A stretch of 64,000 nt of DNA. Source: Kingdonia uniflora (Eukaryota > Streptophyta > Magnoliopsida > Ranunculales > Circaeasteraceae). The stretch spans positions 372,001-436,000 of the forward strand of contig JACGCM010002335.1 in NCBI GenBank assembly GCA_014058105.1, read 5' to 3'. The notes under the pieces are model-generated. The model worked only from the letters and a program-made list of their open reading frames with translations. It did no database searches and was not told where the DNA came from. Position 1 is the stretch's first letter; every line of letters starts with the position of its first letter. The position numbers and the translations under genes are program-made. Positions 9,781 through 19,912 of this stretch are shown piece after piece.

Positions 9781-10665
9781 ATGATAGAGTTGTTGGCGAT
9801 ATTGAAGAAAGAAGAAGATAGTGCTAAATGCTCGCAAGTGCTGATAAATACGCTAGAGGCGGAAGTGGCTTCGATGCGAGCTGTTGTGAGGAAGGTAGAT
9901 GAGCATGCTGGTAAGTTTGAAGGAATGTGTCATGCTGCTAGTATTAGGGAAAAGGAGTTGGAGGAAGTTAACAATGAACATACTGGGTTAGCAAAACAGA
10001 ATTGGACTAAAATAGGGGTCTTAAAGGACGCAGTCCAAGTGTTGGAGTTAAATGTTTTGGAGTATCAAATGGAAATTAGGGAGTTGATTAATGCGAAGAA
10101 CAAATTGGAGGCGGATCTTGAGATGGCTAAGCAAAATCTTAACGCAGAGGTTGGAGAGGGGAATCATAATCAATTCGTTATAGAGGAATATATAGCTATG
10201 TTGGGACAGATGGACAAATTTATGACGGTGATGGAAGCACGTAATAAGGCTTCTGTAGATAAAAAGTGGGAAATGGAAGATTGCTGTAAAAAATTAGAAG
10301 TTATCCTGACTGAGGCGAAGGAAAAGATTGTGGAGTTCTTCATACCTGACAAGGTTAAGCTCGAGGCAAGTGATGGGCATGACAAAGAAATAGCTACGGT
10401 GCTCTCCTTTTTTGTGTCCGAGTTCAAGAGATTAGAAAAAGAAAGAGTCATAATTTATGATAACATGATCTCAAATTTTGTAAAGTGTGACATGCAGTTA
10501 GTGCGGACTGAGTATCTGGACCGTATTATGTCAAAAATCGGTACTCTTACTAAGAGCAAGCTTAAGGAAGGAAGACAAATTGTTACTTTGAGGGTACCAA
10601 AACTGATGCGGCTGCGACTATCGGAGCGTGGGGAAAGTTCATGTAGAGATGCGTTACCAACTTAA
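9781..10665 (+). CDS. Gene c, C-terminal coiled-coil exon (element 1)
   Basis: 294 residues, mostly heptad repeats in the first 170. The C-terminal part aligns with the last exon of the element P gene (44963-45604): MEARNKASVDKKWEMED with LETRNAKALADIDEEK, and VKCDMQLVRTEYLDRIMSKI with ITCRVDVVRAEYFSYLESHI. Conservation between elements of different orientation and family shows that this end was kept for function rather than arising as a chance antisense frame. It ends about 730 bp before the end of integrase on the other strand. The function is unknown; a structural or DNA-bound dimer is only a guess. Confidence 0.55.
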   Translation: MIELLAILKKEEDSAKCSQVLINTLEAEVASMRAVVRKVDEHAGKFEGMCHAASIREKELEEVNNEHTGLAKQNWTKIGVLKDAVQVLELNVLEYQMEIRELINAKNKLEADLEMAKQNLNAEVGEGNHNQFVIEEYIAMLGQMDKFMTVMEARNKASVDKKWEMEDCCKKLEVILTEAKEKIVEFFIPDKVKLEASDGHDKEIATVLSFFVSEFKRLEKERVIIYDNMISNFVKCDMQLVRTEYLDRIMSKIGTLTKSKLKEGRQIVTLRVPKLMRLRLSERGESSCRDALPT

Positions 10666-10869
10666 ATATCGGAGTGATTAATGTAAAAAGGAATTATTCA
10701 TACTATACCAACTTAAATATAGTAGATAGAGTGCGAAGGTTATGTTGAGGTAAAATTTGACTGATAGTAGAATTAGTGGTTTGTGCGTATTTATATTAAT
10801 TTTTTAATGAACTAATTGTGGTTTTGAAGTTTATTCTCTGTTAGCCGGATTGGAGAACCAATAGTCGAC

Positions 10870-11345
10870 CTATGATATGATAGAAGATTAAATTGGCTGA
10901 AGCAATAAATGATCTGTAATGTAATAGAAGATCTAATTGGCTGAAGAAATAAACGATCTGTAATGTAGAATGGGGTGAACCCATTGGTTATCTATGATAT
11001 TATAAATGTGTTATGTTTATAGAAGTACTTGTATGAGATAGTAGAGAAGTACTGTAATGTAGGTTGGTCAAATACAAGTATTTTATTAGTGTGAGAGTGG
11101 CGTACAAAAATGTAAGAGATAGTAGAAGAGTACTGTATGAGATAGTAGAAGAGTACTCTGATATAGGTCGATCAAACATAAGTATTGCATTGGTGTAAAA
11201 ACGACGTACACAAATGGAAGAAATAGTAAAATAGTACTGTATGAGATAGTAGAATAGTACTATAATGTAGGTCGGTTAAACATAAGTATTTCATTAATGT
11301 AAGAATGACGTACACAATTGGTAGAAATAGTAAAATAGTTTACTA
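10870..11345. repeat. Tandem repeats between antisense gene c and pol, element 1
   Basis: First about two copies of a roughly 48-bp unit (GAAGATCTAATTGGCTGAAG type, 10870-10970), then three copies of a 104-bp unit marked by TAGGTYGRTYAAAYAYAAG at 11060, 11164 and 11268. Each large copy contains GAGATAGTAGAAGAGTACTG and GACGTACACAAATG-like parts. Tandem repeats in this region are known in Tat-lineage elements. Confidence 0.8.
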
Positions 11346-11394
11346 TGATAGAATATTATCTGTGATATAAATTTAATCTCCTCGTGTTCCATGG

Positions 11395-12650
11395 ATTAGG
11401 GACTCGATCTCCATTTTTGTAACAAGGTCGTAAGAACCAAGTCCGCTTTTGCCGACAACAATAAAAGGTCCTTCATAATTTTCTGCGAGTTTCCAAGCAT
11501 TGAGTTCCTTTCTGTGTTTTGGCATCTCTCCTAGGATGAGATCTTTACTATCGAACTCTCTATGACAAACTCATTTATTATATAACCTTCCTAAAGCCTG
11601 ATGGTACCTTCCCAAGTTCATGACTGCACTGTCTCGTATTTTGTCGATCCAGTTCATGTTACATGCCAACTGGAATTCATTTTCTTCGTCTGTCATGGTA
11701 TGCTCACGTAGTGGGTGATGATATTGAGTGGGGATGATTGCTTCGGTACCATATGCTAACAAGAATAGCATACAACCAATCGATACTCGAGGTGTTGTTC
11801 GGTATTCCCATAACACGTGCGGTAATTCTTTCATCCAATTCCTTTTTTTTTCTTCTTCTGTCAAGCGCTTTTTGATTATGTCAGCTATAGTTCAGTTGGT
11901 GATTTTAGCCTGTCCATTGCCTTGTGGGTAATACGAATTTAAAGGAGAGTGGATGATGTTATGCTGGTTGAGAAAATCAATAACCTTGGAACCAACGAAC
12001 TGTGGTCCATTGTCAATTTTGATGAGGTGGGGGCAGCCAAACTATATTATAATATTTTCCCATATAAACTTGATGACTTCATTTTCTCGTGTTTGACACA
12101 AAGGAACTGCTTCGACCCACTTGGTAAAGTATTTTGCTGCTGCCAGGAGGTGCTTATGTTTTCCTGGTGTAGTTGGGAATTCTCCCACGAGATCGAGGGC
12201 CTATCTTTTGAATGACCAGACAACCTTGCTAGAATGGAGTTCCAAAGCTGGAGCTCAAATTTTAGGTCCATGTCGTTGGCAAGTATCGCATTTGCTGGCA
12301 TATTCGATGGCTTGAGCTTTCATTTTAGGCCAGAAAACTCCTTGAGTAAGAGCCCAGTTTGCTAAAGACCGTTCTGCCGCATGGGATTCATAAGTACCTT
12401 CGTATAAATCATACAAGAAGGTTTGGGCCTCCTTATCAGATAAACATTGGAGATAGGGTCCTGTAACCGATTTCTTGTAAATGAGATTATCGTCAACGAC
12501 GTATCGTTTAACATTGTCAATCAGAAGTCTTCTTTCCATTAACATCCTCAGAGAGTGCACCATTAAATTTGTTGTCTGGCCCGATATATGTGAGGAAAGG
12601 TCGTCTCCAATCATTTTCGAGTTCTTCGTTGCCCCCAGTATTAATGGCAT
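11395..12650 (-). pseudogene. Integrase of element 1
   Basis: Read on the minus strand: an H2C2 zinc-binding motif (SHAAERS...CDTCQRH, near 12260-12370), then an rve core with DLVGEFP, IDNGPQF and a later acidic residue region, and the C-terminal part (RTTPRVSIGCMLFLLAYGTE) ending about 11395. It is in several frames with stops, for example TGA in N-R/K-T near 11890 and a break at 11570. It catalyses insertion of the cDNA; no chromodomain is seen, consistent with Tat-like elements. Inactive as it stands. Confidence 0.8.
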
Positions 12651-12688
12651 TTAAGCTGATGATGTTAATGCTAGAGGTGGACACCACT

Positions 12689-13836
12689 TTGGGTTGTACA
12701 CGGTCCGGTTCGGTCCGGTTTTGGCCCTAAACCGAAAACCGAACCGGATACCCCATTTTTTGATAACACTGAACCGAAACCGAAACCGAACATATGAAAA
12801 ACCGTTGGAAAACTGGACCGGATATTCGGTTCGGTTCTGGTTTTAGTTTTTGGTTTTTCTCTGATAAAAAAAACAAACAAAAAACAACAGAAACTCCTTA
12901 TACATAACCCATATTTCTTTTCACCCCTTGGATTCCTCTCAACCCATCTCCATTTGTGCTCATATTTCCCTCTGGCTTTTCCGATTTCTAAAACTCTAAA
13001 TCTTCATCTTTCTAAAACTCCTTTTACATGATATATATCATTGAGCCATGGTTGGGTGTAGACTGTAGAGCGGGCTTCTTTGCAACCACCAATCCTCCAG
13101 ATCTTGAGCTCTTCATTAACATGGAACAAACCCTCTTAACCCTCGAATGGATTGTTGGTAGAATTGGTTGAATGTTTTATTAACCAATTTCCAGATCTTG
13201 AGCTCTTCATTAACCAGTTTCCCAGATCTGAGATCATCGTCTTAATGATTGAATGGTTGAATGTTTGAGGGGGTTTAATTTTCCCTTTCTTCTTTGAACT
13301 TTGAACTTTGAATGGCTGAATGTTTGAACTTCTGAGAATATACAAGGAGAGAGATTGAGGGGAGAGGGAGGTATGACATAGAGTTGGCATGCATATATAA
13401 GGTGTATGATATGATAGTTATTTTTTAGTTTTAAAAAGAAATGAGTAAAAAAATAAATGATGTCAGGTGTATGATATGATAGTTTTTTAAGCTTTAAAAA
13501 CTACTTTAATGATGTCAGGTGTATGATATGATAGTTTTTTTTAGCTTTAAAAACTACTTTAATGAAATGAGAGGTATGGCAGAGAGTTGGTGAGAGTTGG
13601 TGTGCATGTGACAAGAGAGAGGTAAGAGAAAAGTAAGATTATTGTGTGACTCGGTCGGTTCAGTTTTTATCGGTTAACCTAGTTTCCAAATTGAAACCGA
13701 ACTGATATGACCGGTTTTCCTAATTTTGAAACCGAAACCGAAACCAAACTGGGGATGTTAAGAACCGGTTGGAACGGCTGGTTTCGGTTTGGTCCAGGTC
13801 AGTTTTCTGGTTCCCCGGTTTTCTTGAACAACCCTA
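12689..13836. mobile_element. Non-autonomous hAT element inserted in pol of element 1
   Basis: 1148 bp flanked by an exact 8-bp duplication ACACCACT (12681-12688 and 13837-13844). The ends form an imperfect inverted repeat (TTGGGTTGT on the left, TAGGGTTGT on the right complement). Subterminal blocks repeat CGGTTCGGTTTTGG-like and complementary CCGAAACCGAAACC-like motifs, as in many plant hAT elements. No transposase is encoded; open frames inside (13136-13390 and others) are not protein-like. The 8-bp duplication supports hAT, although a 9-bp repeat (one more T) is also possible. Confidence 0.8.
13400..13570. repeat. Tandem repeat inside the hAT element
   Basis: Three copies starting GGTGTATGATATGATAG at 13401, 13466 and 13518 (spacing 65 and 52 bp), each with TTTAAAAACTACTTTAATG-like endings in the last two. 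Nearby, CAGATCTTGAGCTCTTCATT also occurs twice (about 13098 and 13191). Confidence 0.75.
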
Positions 13837-13959
13837 ACACCACTTCCATCTTCAAGTATCAGGCTTCTCATTTGAGAACTCCAGTAAGATAGGCAAGAGA
13901 GTCAGAATGTCTATTTTCTCCACGAGGCAAGTGTTTGATTGTTGCCTTTGTAAATCTGT

Positions 13960-14330
13960 TCATTCTGTCTGCTACTGCTACGGCATAGTCGATCATCTAT
14001 TAATTTTTCTAATATTTTTCTGTATAATGGTTCACTATTAACAAAGAGTATATGTAAACAGATAATTCGGGTACACCAATCTCTAGTACCATATCTAGTC
14101 CATGAATTAGTGCTTCGTATTTGGTTTCATTGTTGGTAGCTTCGAGGTTGAGTTGAATTAATTTCTCAATTCTGTCATTGGAAGGTGTGATAAGAACTAT
14201 CCCAATGCTCGACCCAGCTGGTCCGGCATAATTATAAGTTAAAAGGCGCCAACCTTTCTTGGATATCCAATCCAATTTCTCTTTAAACAATTCTTTGTTT
14301 GTCTCAGTAATATCCTCTTCCTAATCAGGG
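13960..14330 (-). pseudogene. Second (archaeal-like) RNase H of element 1
   Basis: Frame 14009-14290 reads KKGWRLLTYNYAGPAGSSIG and NETKYEALIHGLDMVLEIGV, the pattern of the additional RNase H domain of Tat-lineage elements. The expected catalytic Asp in the Y-x-D-G-A motif is Asn here (TYNYAG), and the Asp expected in VYSDSLL is Tyr (VYIYSLL). It lies between the Ty3-type RNase H and integrase, as expected. Inactive. Confidence 0.75.
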
Positions 14331-14399
14331 TTGTCTATAAGAAAATCTTTGAGGAAATCTGCTACTGCTTGCCCTTTTTTCAAATGCCGTGGTTCGAAA

Positions 14400-14760
14400 C
14401 GTATATCATACTCACCAAGAGTAACTGACAATTGTTGGACTCGTCTGGATTTTTCTCGTTTGGATAGGACTTCACGCAAGGGGTAATTTGTTATTACTCG
14501 AGCTTAATGAGCTTGAAAATCTTGTTTTAACTTATACAATGCATAGACAAGAGCTAAGAGAAGTTTTTTGATCTTAGTGTATCGTGTTTCTGCTGGAGTG
14601 AGAGTCGTGCTTATGAAGTAGATGGGTTTTTCTATTTTTTCGTCGAGTCGGACGATAACTGAGTTTAGTGAGTCATCAGTAACGGCGAGATATATCATGA
14701 GTTTTTCTCCTTCCTTGGGTGTACTCATTGCTGGTGGTTTTCCCAAATAGCATTTTGGTT
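14400..14760 (-). pseudogene. Ty3-type RNase H of element 1
   Basis: Frame 14504-14746 starts MGKPPAMSTPKEGEKLMIYL and contains PIYFISTTLTPAETRYTKIK and LLLALVYALYKLKQDFQAH, the signature of the degraded RNase H that follows Ty3 RT. Matches are found in element 2 (28312-28760) and element P (42500-42660). It is broken by a stop at 14504. Confidence 0.75.
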
Positions 14761-15560
14761 CATAAAATGTTGTTTCACATTCTGTAGTTCATTCGATCTC
14801 GGGATCTTTTTTAGGTTTCTTTTTTTTCCTCCCTTCGCATAGGAGATCGAATAACCATCGACACCGATCTGAAGATTTGGAGACAAAGCAATTTATTGCT
14901 GCAATCTTGCCGACTATCTTCTGTACGTCTTTCTTTGTCTTCGGGGCAACAGGGGTATCTGATTGTACCCTGACGCGACATCTATCATGGATAACAGTTC
15001 ATATCCTATGGTAGAATCGTGCAAAATGGTTGATGATAGGAAGGGGAAAACTATCCTTCGGAGTATATTTATTGAGATTTGTGAAATCCACGCATACTCT
15101 GATCTTGCTATTTTTCTTCAGAACTGCTACGATATTCAAGATCCATTCAGGGTAGTTAGCTTTTTGAGTAAAATAAACTTCAATTAGTTTATCGATCTCT
15201 TTTTTGACTTCTTCGCGTAGCCTTGGTGCTAAAGTTCTTTATTTCTGTTTGATTGCCTCAGCTTTATCTTTTAAACTAAGCTTATGATAAGCCAAATTGG
15301 GATCAATGCCTGATATTTCATGGAATGTCCATGCGAAGACATTACTGTTGTTTTTTAGAAACTGAATAAGATCATTTCGTTCTGTTGTGGGCAAAAGAGA
15401 GTCCTAATGTAGGTACCCTATTTATCTCCACTGATTTCGATGTATTCTGTCATTTTTGCACTTGGTAGCTGGTTTTCTGTAGAGTTCTCTACAGTGTTTT
15501 GTAATTGCTATTCGAGCTGTTGTACTGGTGGTTCCGTCACGATGGTAACAATATTTTTAC
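14761..15560 (-). pseudogene. Reverse transcriptase of element 1, core deleted
   Basis: The N-terminal part is readable in pieces, including VAVLKKNSKIRVCVDFTNLN and a GYNQIPL segment near 14965. It then jumps directly into KTKKDVQKIVGKIAAINCFV, which in element 2 lies about 130 residues further on. The part containing the catalytic Tyr-x-Asp-Asp is therefore missing; the junction is near 14945-14955 (CCCCTGTTGCCC/CGAAGACAAAG). Element 2, element 3 and element P keep this part. Element 1 could not have moved on its own after this loss. Confidence 0.75.
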
Positions 15561-15609
15561 AAGCTCAAGCTTGCTAATGACTGCCTTTGATTTTGTAAAT
15601 GCCGTCATT

Positions 15610-15942
15610 CTAATCAAACCGTAATGTTAAATGATTGGCCGATAAGATAGCACGCATATTATCCAGGCAACATCGTCCCATGATCCCTAAATAACGGGAT
15701 TTTGCGTTTATAACTTCAAACATAACGTCAACCGTTGCAGGTCGTGCGGTAATTAGAAGTATAATCTTTCCTACACTTTCTTCTTTGGAGTAATTGAACC
15801 CACTAATTTTGATGTCACTAAGCTGAACTTTGTCGGCCAGTCCCATCTGATCGATTGTACTTTGGAAGATTAGTTCGATACTACTGCCGGTATAAACCAT
15901 CATTGTATGCAGTATGACATTTCTCATTCTTAACATGATCAT
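15610..15942 (-). pseudogene. Aspartic protease of element 1
   Basis: 110-residue frame with HTMMVYTGSSIELIF. Retropepsins have D-T/S-G; here the Asp is Tyr, so the enzyme would be inactive. The rest (IDQMGLADKVQLSDIKISGF, YLGIMGRCCLDNMRAILSAN, HLTLRF) matches the protease of elements 2 and P. It normally cuts the Gag-Pol polyprotein in the particle. Confidence 0.8.
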
Positions 15943-15959
15943 GAGTACATCATGATGAG

Positions 15960-17700
15960 GAAAGTTGATGTGGCGAACGTCGCAATCTTTAAAGGAAATC
16001 CCTGTTCGTTAAGAACTAGATACAGGGAGTAATCGGGCTTCTTTATCGACCATGAATAAATTGTGGCATTGGTCGAGACGTCATCTTTTGAATTTGATCA
16101 ACCTGTTAACTGTATGAGTCTTGATGAGTGACCGAGGGAGATGTGGTATAAATACTTCTCCTCTGCCGCTCCTTTTATCTGTATAATCTCAGTATTAAGC
16201 TTGTAACCCTCGTTTTTATAACTTTTGACGTCCACTATGTACTCATGTATTCGTCCTTCCACAAAAATATATTCCAAAAATCACTGTAAAGCGAAGCAAT
16301 GTTTTGTGTCATGATGTCGGACTTTGTGGTGTATGCAATATGGCTTGCTTTCGATGGGTTAAAGATATTGGGCATTGCGGAAGAATTTATCCCTCTGAAG
16401 TGTGGGATATAGGCTGGCTATTATGATAGTCAAGTTAGGAAAACATGACTTCAACAAATTAGTATCTCTCTGAGTTCGATCGTCATTAGACTTGGTCTGC
16501 TTTCTGTCTCTTCCTTAATCTGTAGTTCGATTGAAATCTTATTTTGTGGATTGATCTCTTGTTGTCAGTATTGACTTATGGGGCTTCTACCTTTCGGATA
16601 CCATCCTTTTGGGATCGATATATCCGTTGACTTTTTCAATCATGTCCTCCAAGGTCGTAGGTTTGTTTAGAATCAGGTGCTCCTTTGCTCTTCCATAAGG
16701 CCGAAATAGTAATTTTCTTATCAAGTCTGTCTACCTTTCCAGCCAACTCAAAAAAATTCTTAGTAAATGTTTCAAGCTTTTCTTATGGCACATGTTTAAG
16801 GCTGAACAGAGAATACAGATTCTGCTCTCTGTCTCTATTGTGTGAGTAGTTCTTGACAAAAAAAATTTACAACTGTTTAAAATTTTTAATGGACCCTTCT
16901 TGTAGTGAGTGAAACCATCGTAATAGTTTGCCCTAGAGGCTGGTTGGAAAGAGATGGCATAAAATGTGGTTTGATGTGGAATGTAAGCTTAAAGCATCTT
17001 AGAATTTTTTGACGTGTTCCAAGTGGTCAGTTTCTCTGTACTTTTAGATTTTGGGGGTGCATAAATTGGTGGGAACTTCGCCATCCAATAGTTCCTTAGC
17101 GATCGGAATTTTCTGTAGTCATTTATGGATGCCTTTGGTGGTTTGAAATTAAGCTTTAAATAATTCTTTGATACGATTTTTAACATGTTCCTAAGTCACA
17201 TACTGACGGGCCATGACGGTTTAGCGTGGGAAGCATCATTCGTGAGGATTATGGTCACCACTTCCTTCACTTAGTCGATCACGCGCTGGAATATGAACTT
17301 TTCTATGGGGTGGATCCTCTGCTTGTCTGACTCCAGCAGGAACGCCATCAACTTCTTGTTAGACTTTCTTTATCTAGACAAGCTCGACCACCAGTTGATT
17401 ATGATTAGATTGAATATCACCTCCCAGGCTATTGGCTTGGGGTCCTAGCCTGTCTTGCACAGAAACTTATGAGGTGTGGCAACATGCCTTTGTTCTTCTG
17501 GGCTACAATCTGCTGTCCTTGCAGAACCTTCAACGCATCTTGTACACCAGCCAATTATTGTTCCAGAGTGGCTCTTCTTTCTATCTCGGAGTGTAGAGTA
17601 GCTCGTAATTCTGCTAGTACGACGCTTCCTTCTGTTGGGCCAATTGGCGTATTCTGATTTGGAAGTGGCATTCTGTAGAAAGATAATCAACTGTTTCTGA
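15960..17700 (-). pseudogene. gag of element 1
   Basis: Fragmented coding region between protease and the primer site. Recognisable parts are KFPPIYAPPKSKSTEKLTTW (about 17000-17070), matching the gag start region of element 3, and pieces of the retrotransposon gag domain on the minus strand around 16600-16990. Frames are broken throughout. Gag forms the particle shell and packages RNA. Confidence 0.6.
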
Positions 17701-17726
17701 GAACTGTGGCTAAAAAGCTTTAGTTC

Positions 17727-17743
17727 TTACAAACGGTGCCAAA
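17727..17743 (-). other. Primer-binding site of element 1
   Basis: On the minus strand the bases right after the 5' LTR read TTTGGCACCGTTTGTAAG, close to the TTTGGCACCGTCTGTG of element 2. It is the tRNA primer site by position; the tRNA species is not assigned. Confidence 0.6.
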
Positions 17744-18329
17744 TGTAATAGCCTAATTTTGTATTCCAAACTTAGCCTCTAACACAAATGATAATCAGAA
17801 TGTTAGTGAGTATAGAGTAACTGCTAATACAAAGTTTAGTGTGGAAAACCTTTGAATAGGTTAAAAACCACGACCGCTTTTGAGGATTTAGAAAGAGAGA
17901 GATCTTATTGATGATTGCTAGTTATTACAAAGAATACTCTGAGTAGTTTTTGTGTAGAGTTTCTGGGTAGAGATTCACATACAGAGTTTCATGTCCTTGA
18001 TTTGTAGTTCTCTGGTCTTATTTATATGTCTTATAATATGACCCTTTGACAACCATTATTATTTTTAATGATTGAAGTTACAATATGGATTTGATAGTTA
18101 TTGAACTGATTGTGTAATGATCTTATCCTTCTGTCTTGTTGCGGCTTCATTAATGACAGAGTGCTTTGTTGAATCGAGCTGCTGATATAGAGGTCGAAAA
18201 TGATAAGTAAAACTTTGTAGTTGCTTCGTAGTGTGCCATAAATGTGCCACGTGTATGTTGACGAGGTCGAATGGTTGTATGATGGTCGAAGATGAAGCTT
18301 GAGTTCGAGATACAAAATAAGCTACTACA
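17744..18329 (-). repeat. 5' LTR of element 1
   Basis: 586 bp, TGTAATAGCC to GCTACTACA on the plus strand, partner of 2058-2634. The reverse strand contains TATA-like sequence within the CATAAATA/TATAAGAC area of the promoter half. Confidence 0.88.
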
Positions 18330-18334
18330 GGACC

Positions 18335-18692
18335 TACTCCTCGAGCTAGAGTAAAAGCAAACTGAAGATGAGGTCTACAAAAGAGATAGCAGACACGAGA
18401 GTAAGGACAAAAATTTTGGCAGCTAAAATGACTTCAAATTGTATTCAATATTTATCAGACTTAAGCAATCAAATCATTCTTACAAAATCCTCGAACTGAG
18501 GTAGTAGTTTTCACCTATTCAGATATTTTCACACTAAAAACCTGTGTCAATTTATATTCTCTGCTTATTATATTTGTCTATTTGCCTTAGGATTTTGTGG
18601 AATATCTTCTTTCCCACAACAGTGCCAAATATAAGGGCCTAATTTTATAGCTCGAATGGTCTCTTACACCAAATGTACCTACATAAAATATA
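18335..18692 (+). repeat. 5' LTR remainder of element R with a local inversion
   Basis: Resembles the end of the LTR at 33727-34344, for example CCTCGAACTGAGG...TTTTCACCTATTCAG against CCCTCAACTCGAGG...TTTTCTACCTATTCAG. About 18585-18692 is inverted: read in reverse it gives the expected LTR end (TTGGTGTAAGAGACC, TAGGCCCTTATA), primer site TTTGGCACTG and the leader CACAAAATCCTAAGG. The flanks join smoothly once it is flipped. Confidence 0.6.
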
Positions 18693-18718
18693 GTTACTCA
18701 CAAATCATCATTCTATCA

Positions 18719-19912
18719 TGGTGAATCCCACCGAACCTGATTAGCTAGCAGAGTTAAGGGTGAACATCAACGCCAAAACCGTGAAGCAAAACGAGCTCGA
18801 ACATCAGTTGATACACGATCGAGAGCTCTGTGTATAGGAGCTTGAAGAGGAACGCAGAGCTCGATAGTTAGAGTTCAATTGACATAAAGAAGTAATGGCA
18901 ACATTGCAGACTGCTTTGAAAATTCTACAAGACAATCAACAGGGTCAAGCTCCCAAAGAACGTGAAGTCACCCCCACGAGCTCCGGGATTTTAGCACGAA
19001 ACAAATTAAGACCTCAAGGCGCAGCTAGCAAAATAGCTTTCAGGCACCACCATAATGATCCTTAGGTATTAGAGGCCTCCATTCATCTGGGATGAAAATG
19101 TCAATCAAAAATTAGTAGGGGACGCGAACACTTAAAACGACAAGAGGAAGAGCCGCGACCTCCATCCAGGGTGCCAGTTCATGAACGTTTGATTAAGAGG
19201 AGTGGAAATCATAATCCATGACCTACACGTCAAATAATTATAGTACCCCACCAATACGTCACACTGTAACACATGGCTCAAGCTCTTAGCAGTAAGGATA
19301 ATTTAGGGCATATTGCAAGGCAGTCTGATTGCCAAAATGTTATTCGATATGGCAGTTCCAACAGGATTCCATACTAAAAAAATATGCAAGTACAAAGGCA
19401 CTGATCCTAGCAAACATGTCCAGCAGTTCTGAGATTTGTTGGGGTTGTATTCAAACTTAAACCACATTCTTTGTTGACTGTTCACTATGAGTCTCAAGGG
19501 GGAGCCACTCCAATGGTTCTATTCTCTACCTGAGAATTTTATCCTTATATTTGACCAGTTAAAAAAAATCTTCGTCAAGATGTATGTTCATAATAAAGAT
19601 AAAGAAGAGAACTTGTACAAACTTATCAGTCTCAAACAGTCTCAAGGGGAAAAGCTCGAAGTATTTTCAAAGAAATTCCTTAAACTTGTTTGGAACGTTG
19701 ATAATCTCGATCATAAAATAGCCATTTTAGCGTTTACCAATGCACTACAGATCGATTGTAAAGCAAAATAACATCTTTTCTTGAACAAACCCTCAACCTT
19801 TGAAAACATGATTAAGAAGGTAAATAGGTATATCGACCTGGAAAGGATGATGTATGAGATACATAAATCTACTAAAAACGTCCTAGCCAACATACAATTT
19901 CAAGATTTTAAT
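18719..19912 (+). pseudogene. gag of element R
   Basis: Begins with ATGGTGAATCCC in the same setting as the element 3 gag start (ATGGTAACTTCC, complement of 40305). The N-terminal half is coiled-coil-like and full of stops. The gag domain is well kept in 19487-19771 (LKGEPLQWFYSLPENFILIF, FTNALQIDCKAK) and 19781-19900 (VNRYIDLERMMYE), matching element 2 (RWYRNLPSGSIQSFEQL, GYIDLERLYE). A frame break lies near 19770. The sequence stops inside the region that should lead to the zinc knuckle. Confidence 0.7.

Larger units (their letters stand above)
5859..10665 (+). pseudogene. Antisense gene c of element 1: multi-exon coiled-coil gene, decayed
   Basis: A string of open segments on the plus strand, opposite to gag-pol, that matches piece by piece the antisense genes of element 2 (22890-25290) and element P (48640 down to 44963). 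Order: an acidic N-terminal exon (from a TGTAG splice site near 5858), a conserved globular domain with NGNVFKMMRV and DFESAGRQWNDHLV (about 6120-6719), a short intron (6720-6797), a Lys/Pro-rich linker, and long heptad-rich segments ending at 10665. Plant genomes contain many predicted proteins of this kind, often named putative plant transposon protein; I infer membership from the pattern only. Several stops and frameshifts suggest that this copy is dead. Exon borders other than the 6720-6797 intron are uncertain. Confidence 0.55.
2058..18329 (-). mobile_element. Element 1: full-length Tat-like Ty3/gypsy retrotransposon, defective
   Basis: About 16.3 kb between two direct LTRs (2058-2634 and 17744-18329) with a perfect GGACC duplication outside. 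Gag-pol reads on the minus strand (about 17700 down to 11395) in the order gag, protease, RT, RNase H, second RNase H, integrase. The second, archaeal-like RNase H and the long region between pol and the 3' LTR place it near the Tat lineage (family knowledge). That 3' region (2635-11394) carries genes on the opposite strand plus a tandem repeat block. It is defective: the RT core is deleted, catalytic residues are changed, many frames are broken, and a hAT element splits pol. The two LTRs differ at many positions, so the insertion is not recent. Confidence 0.9.

Noticed and set aside
12671..12880. Short open frames in GGTTCGGTTTTGG-type sequence of the hAT element
   Set aside because: They arise from subterminal repeats and have no protein character.
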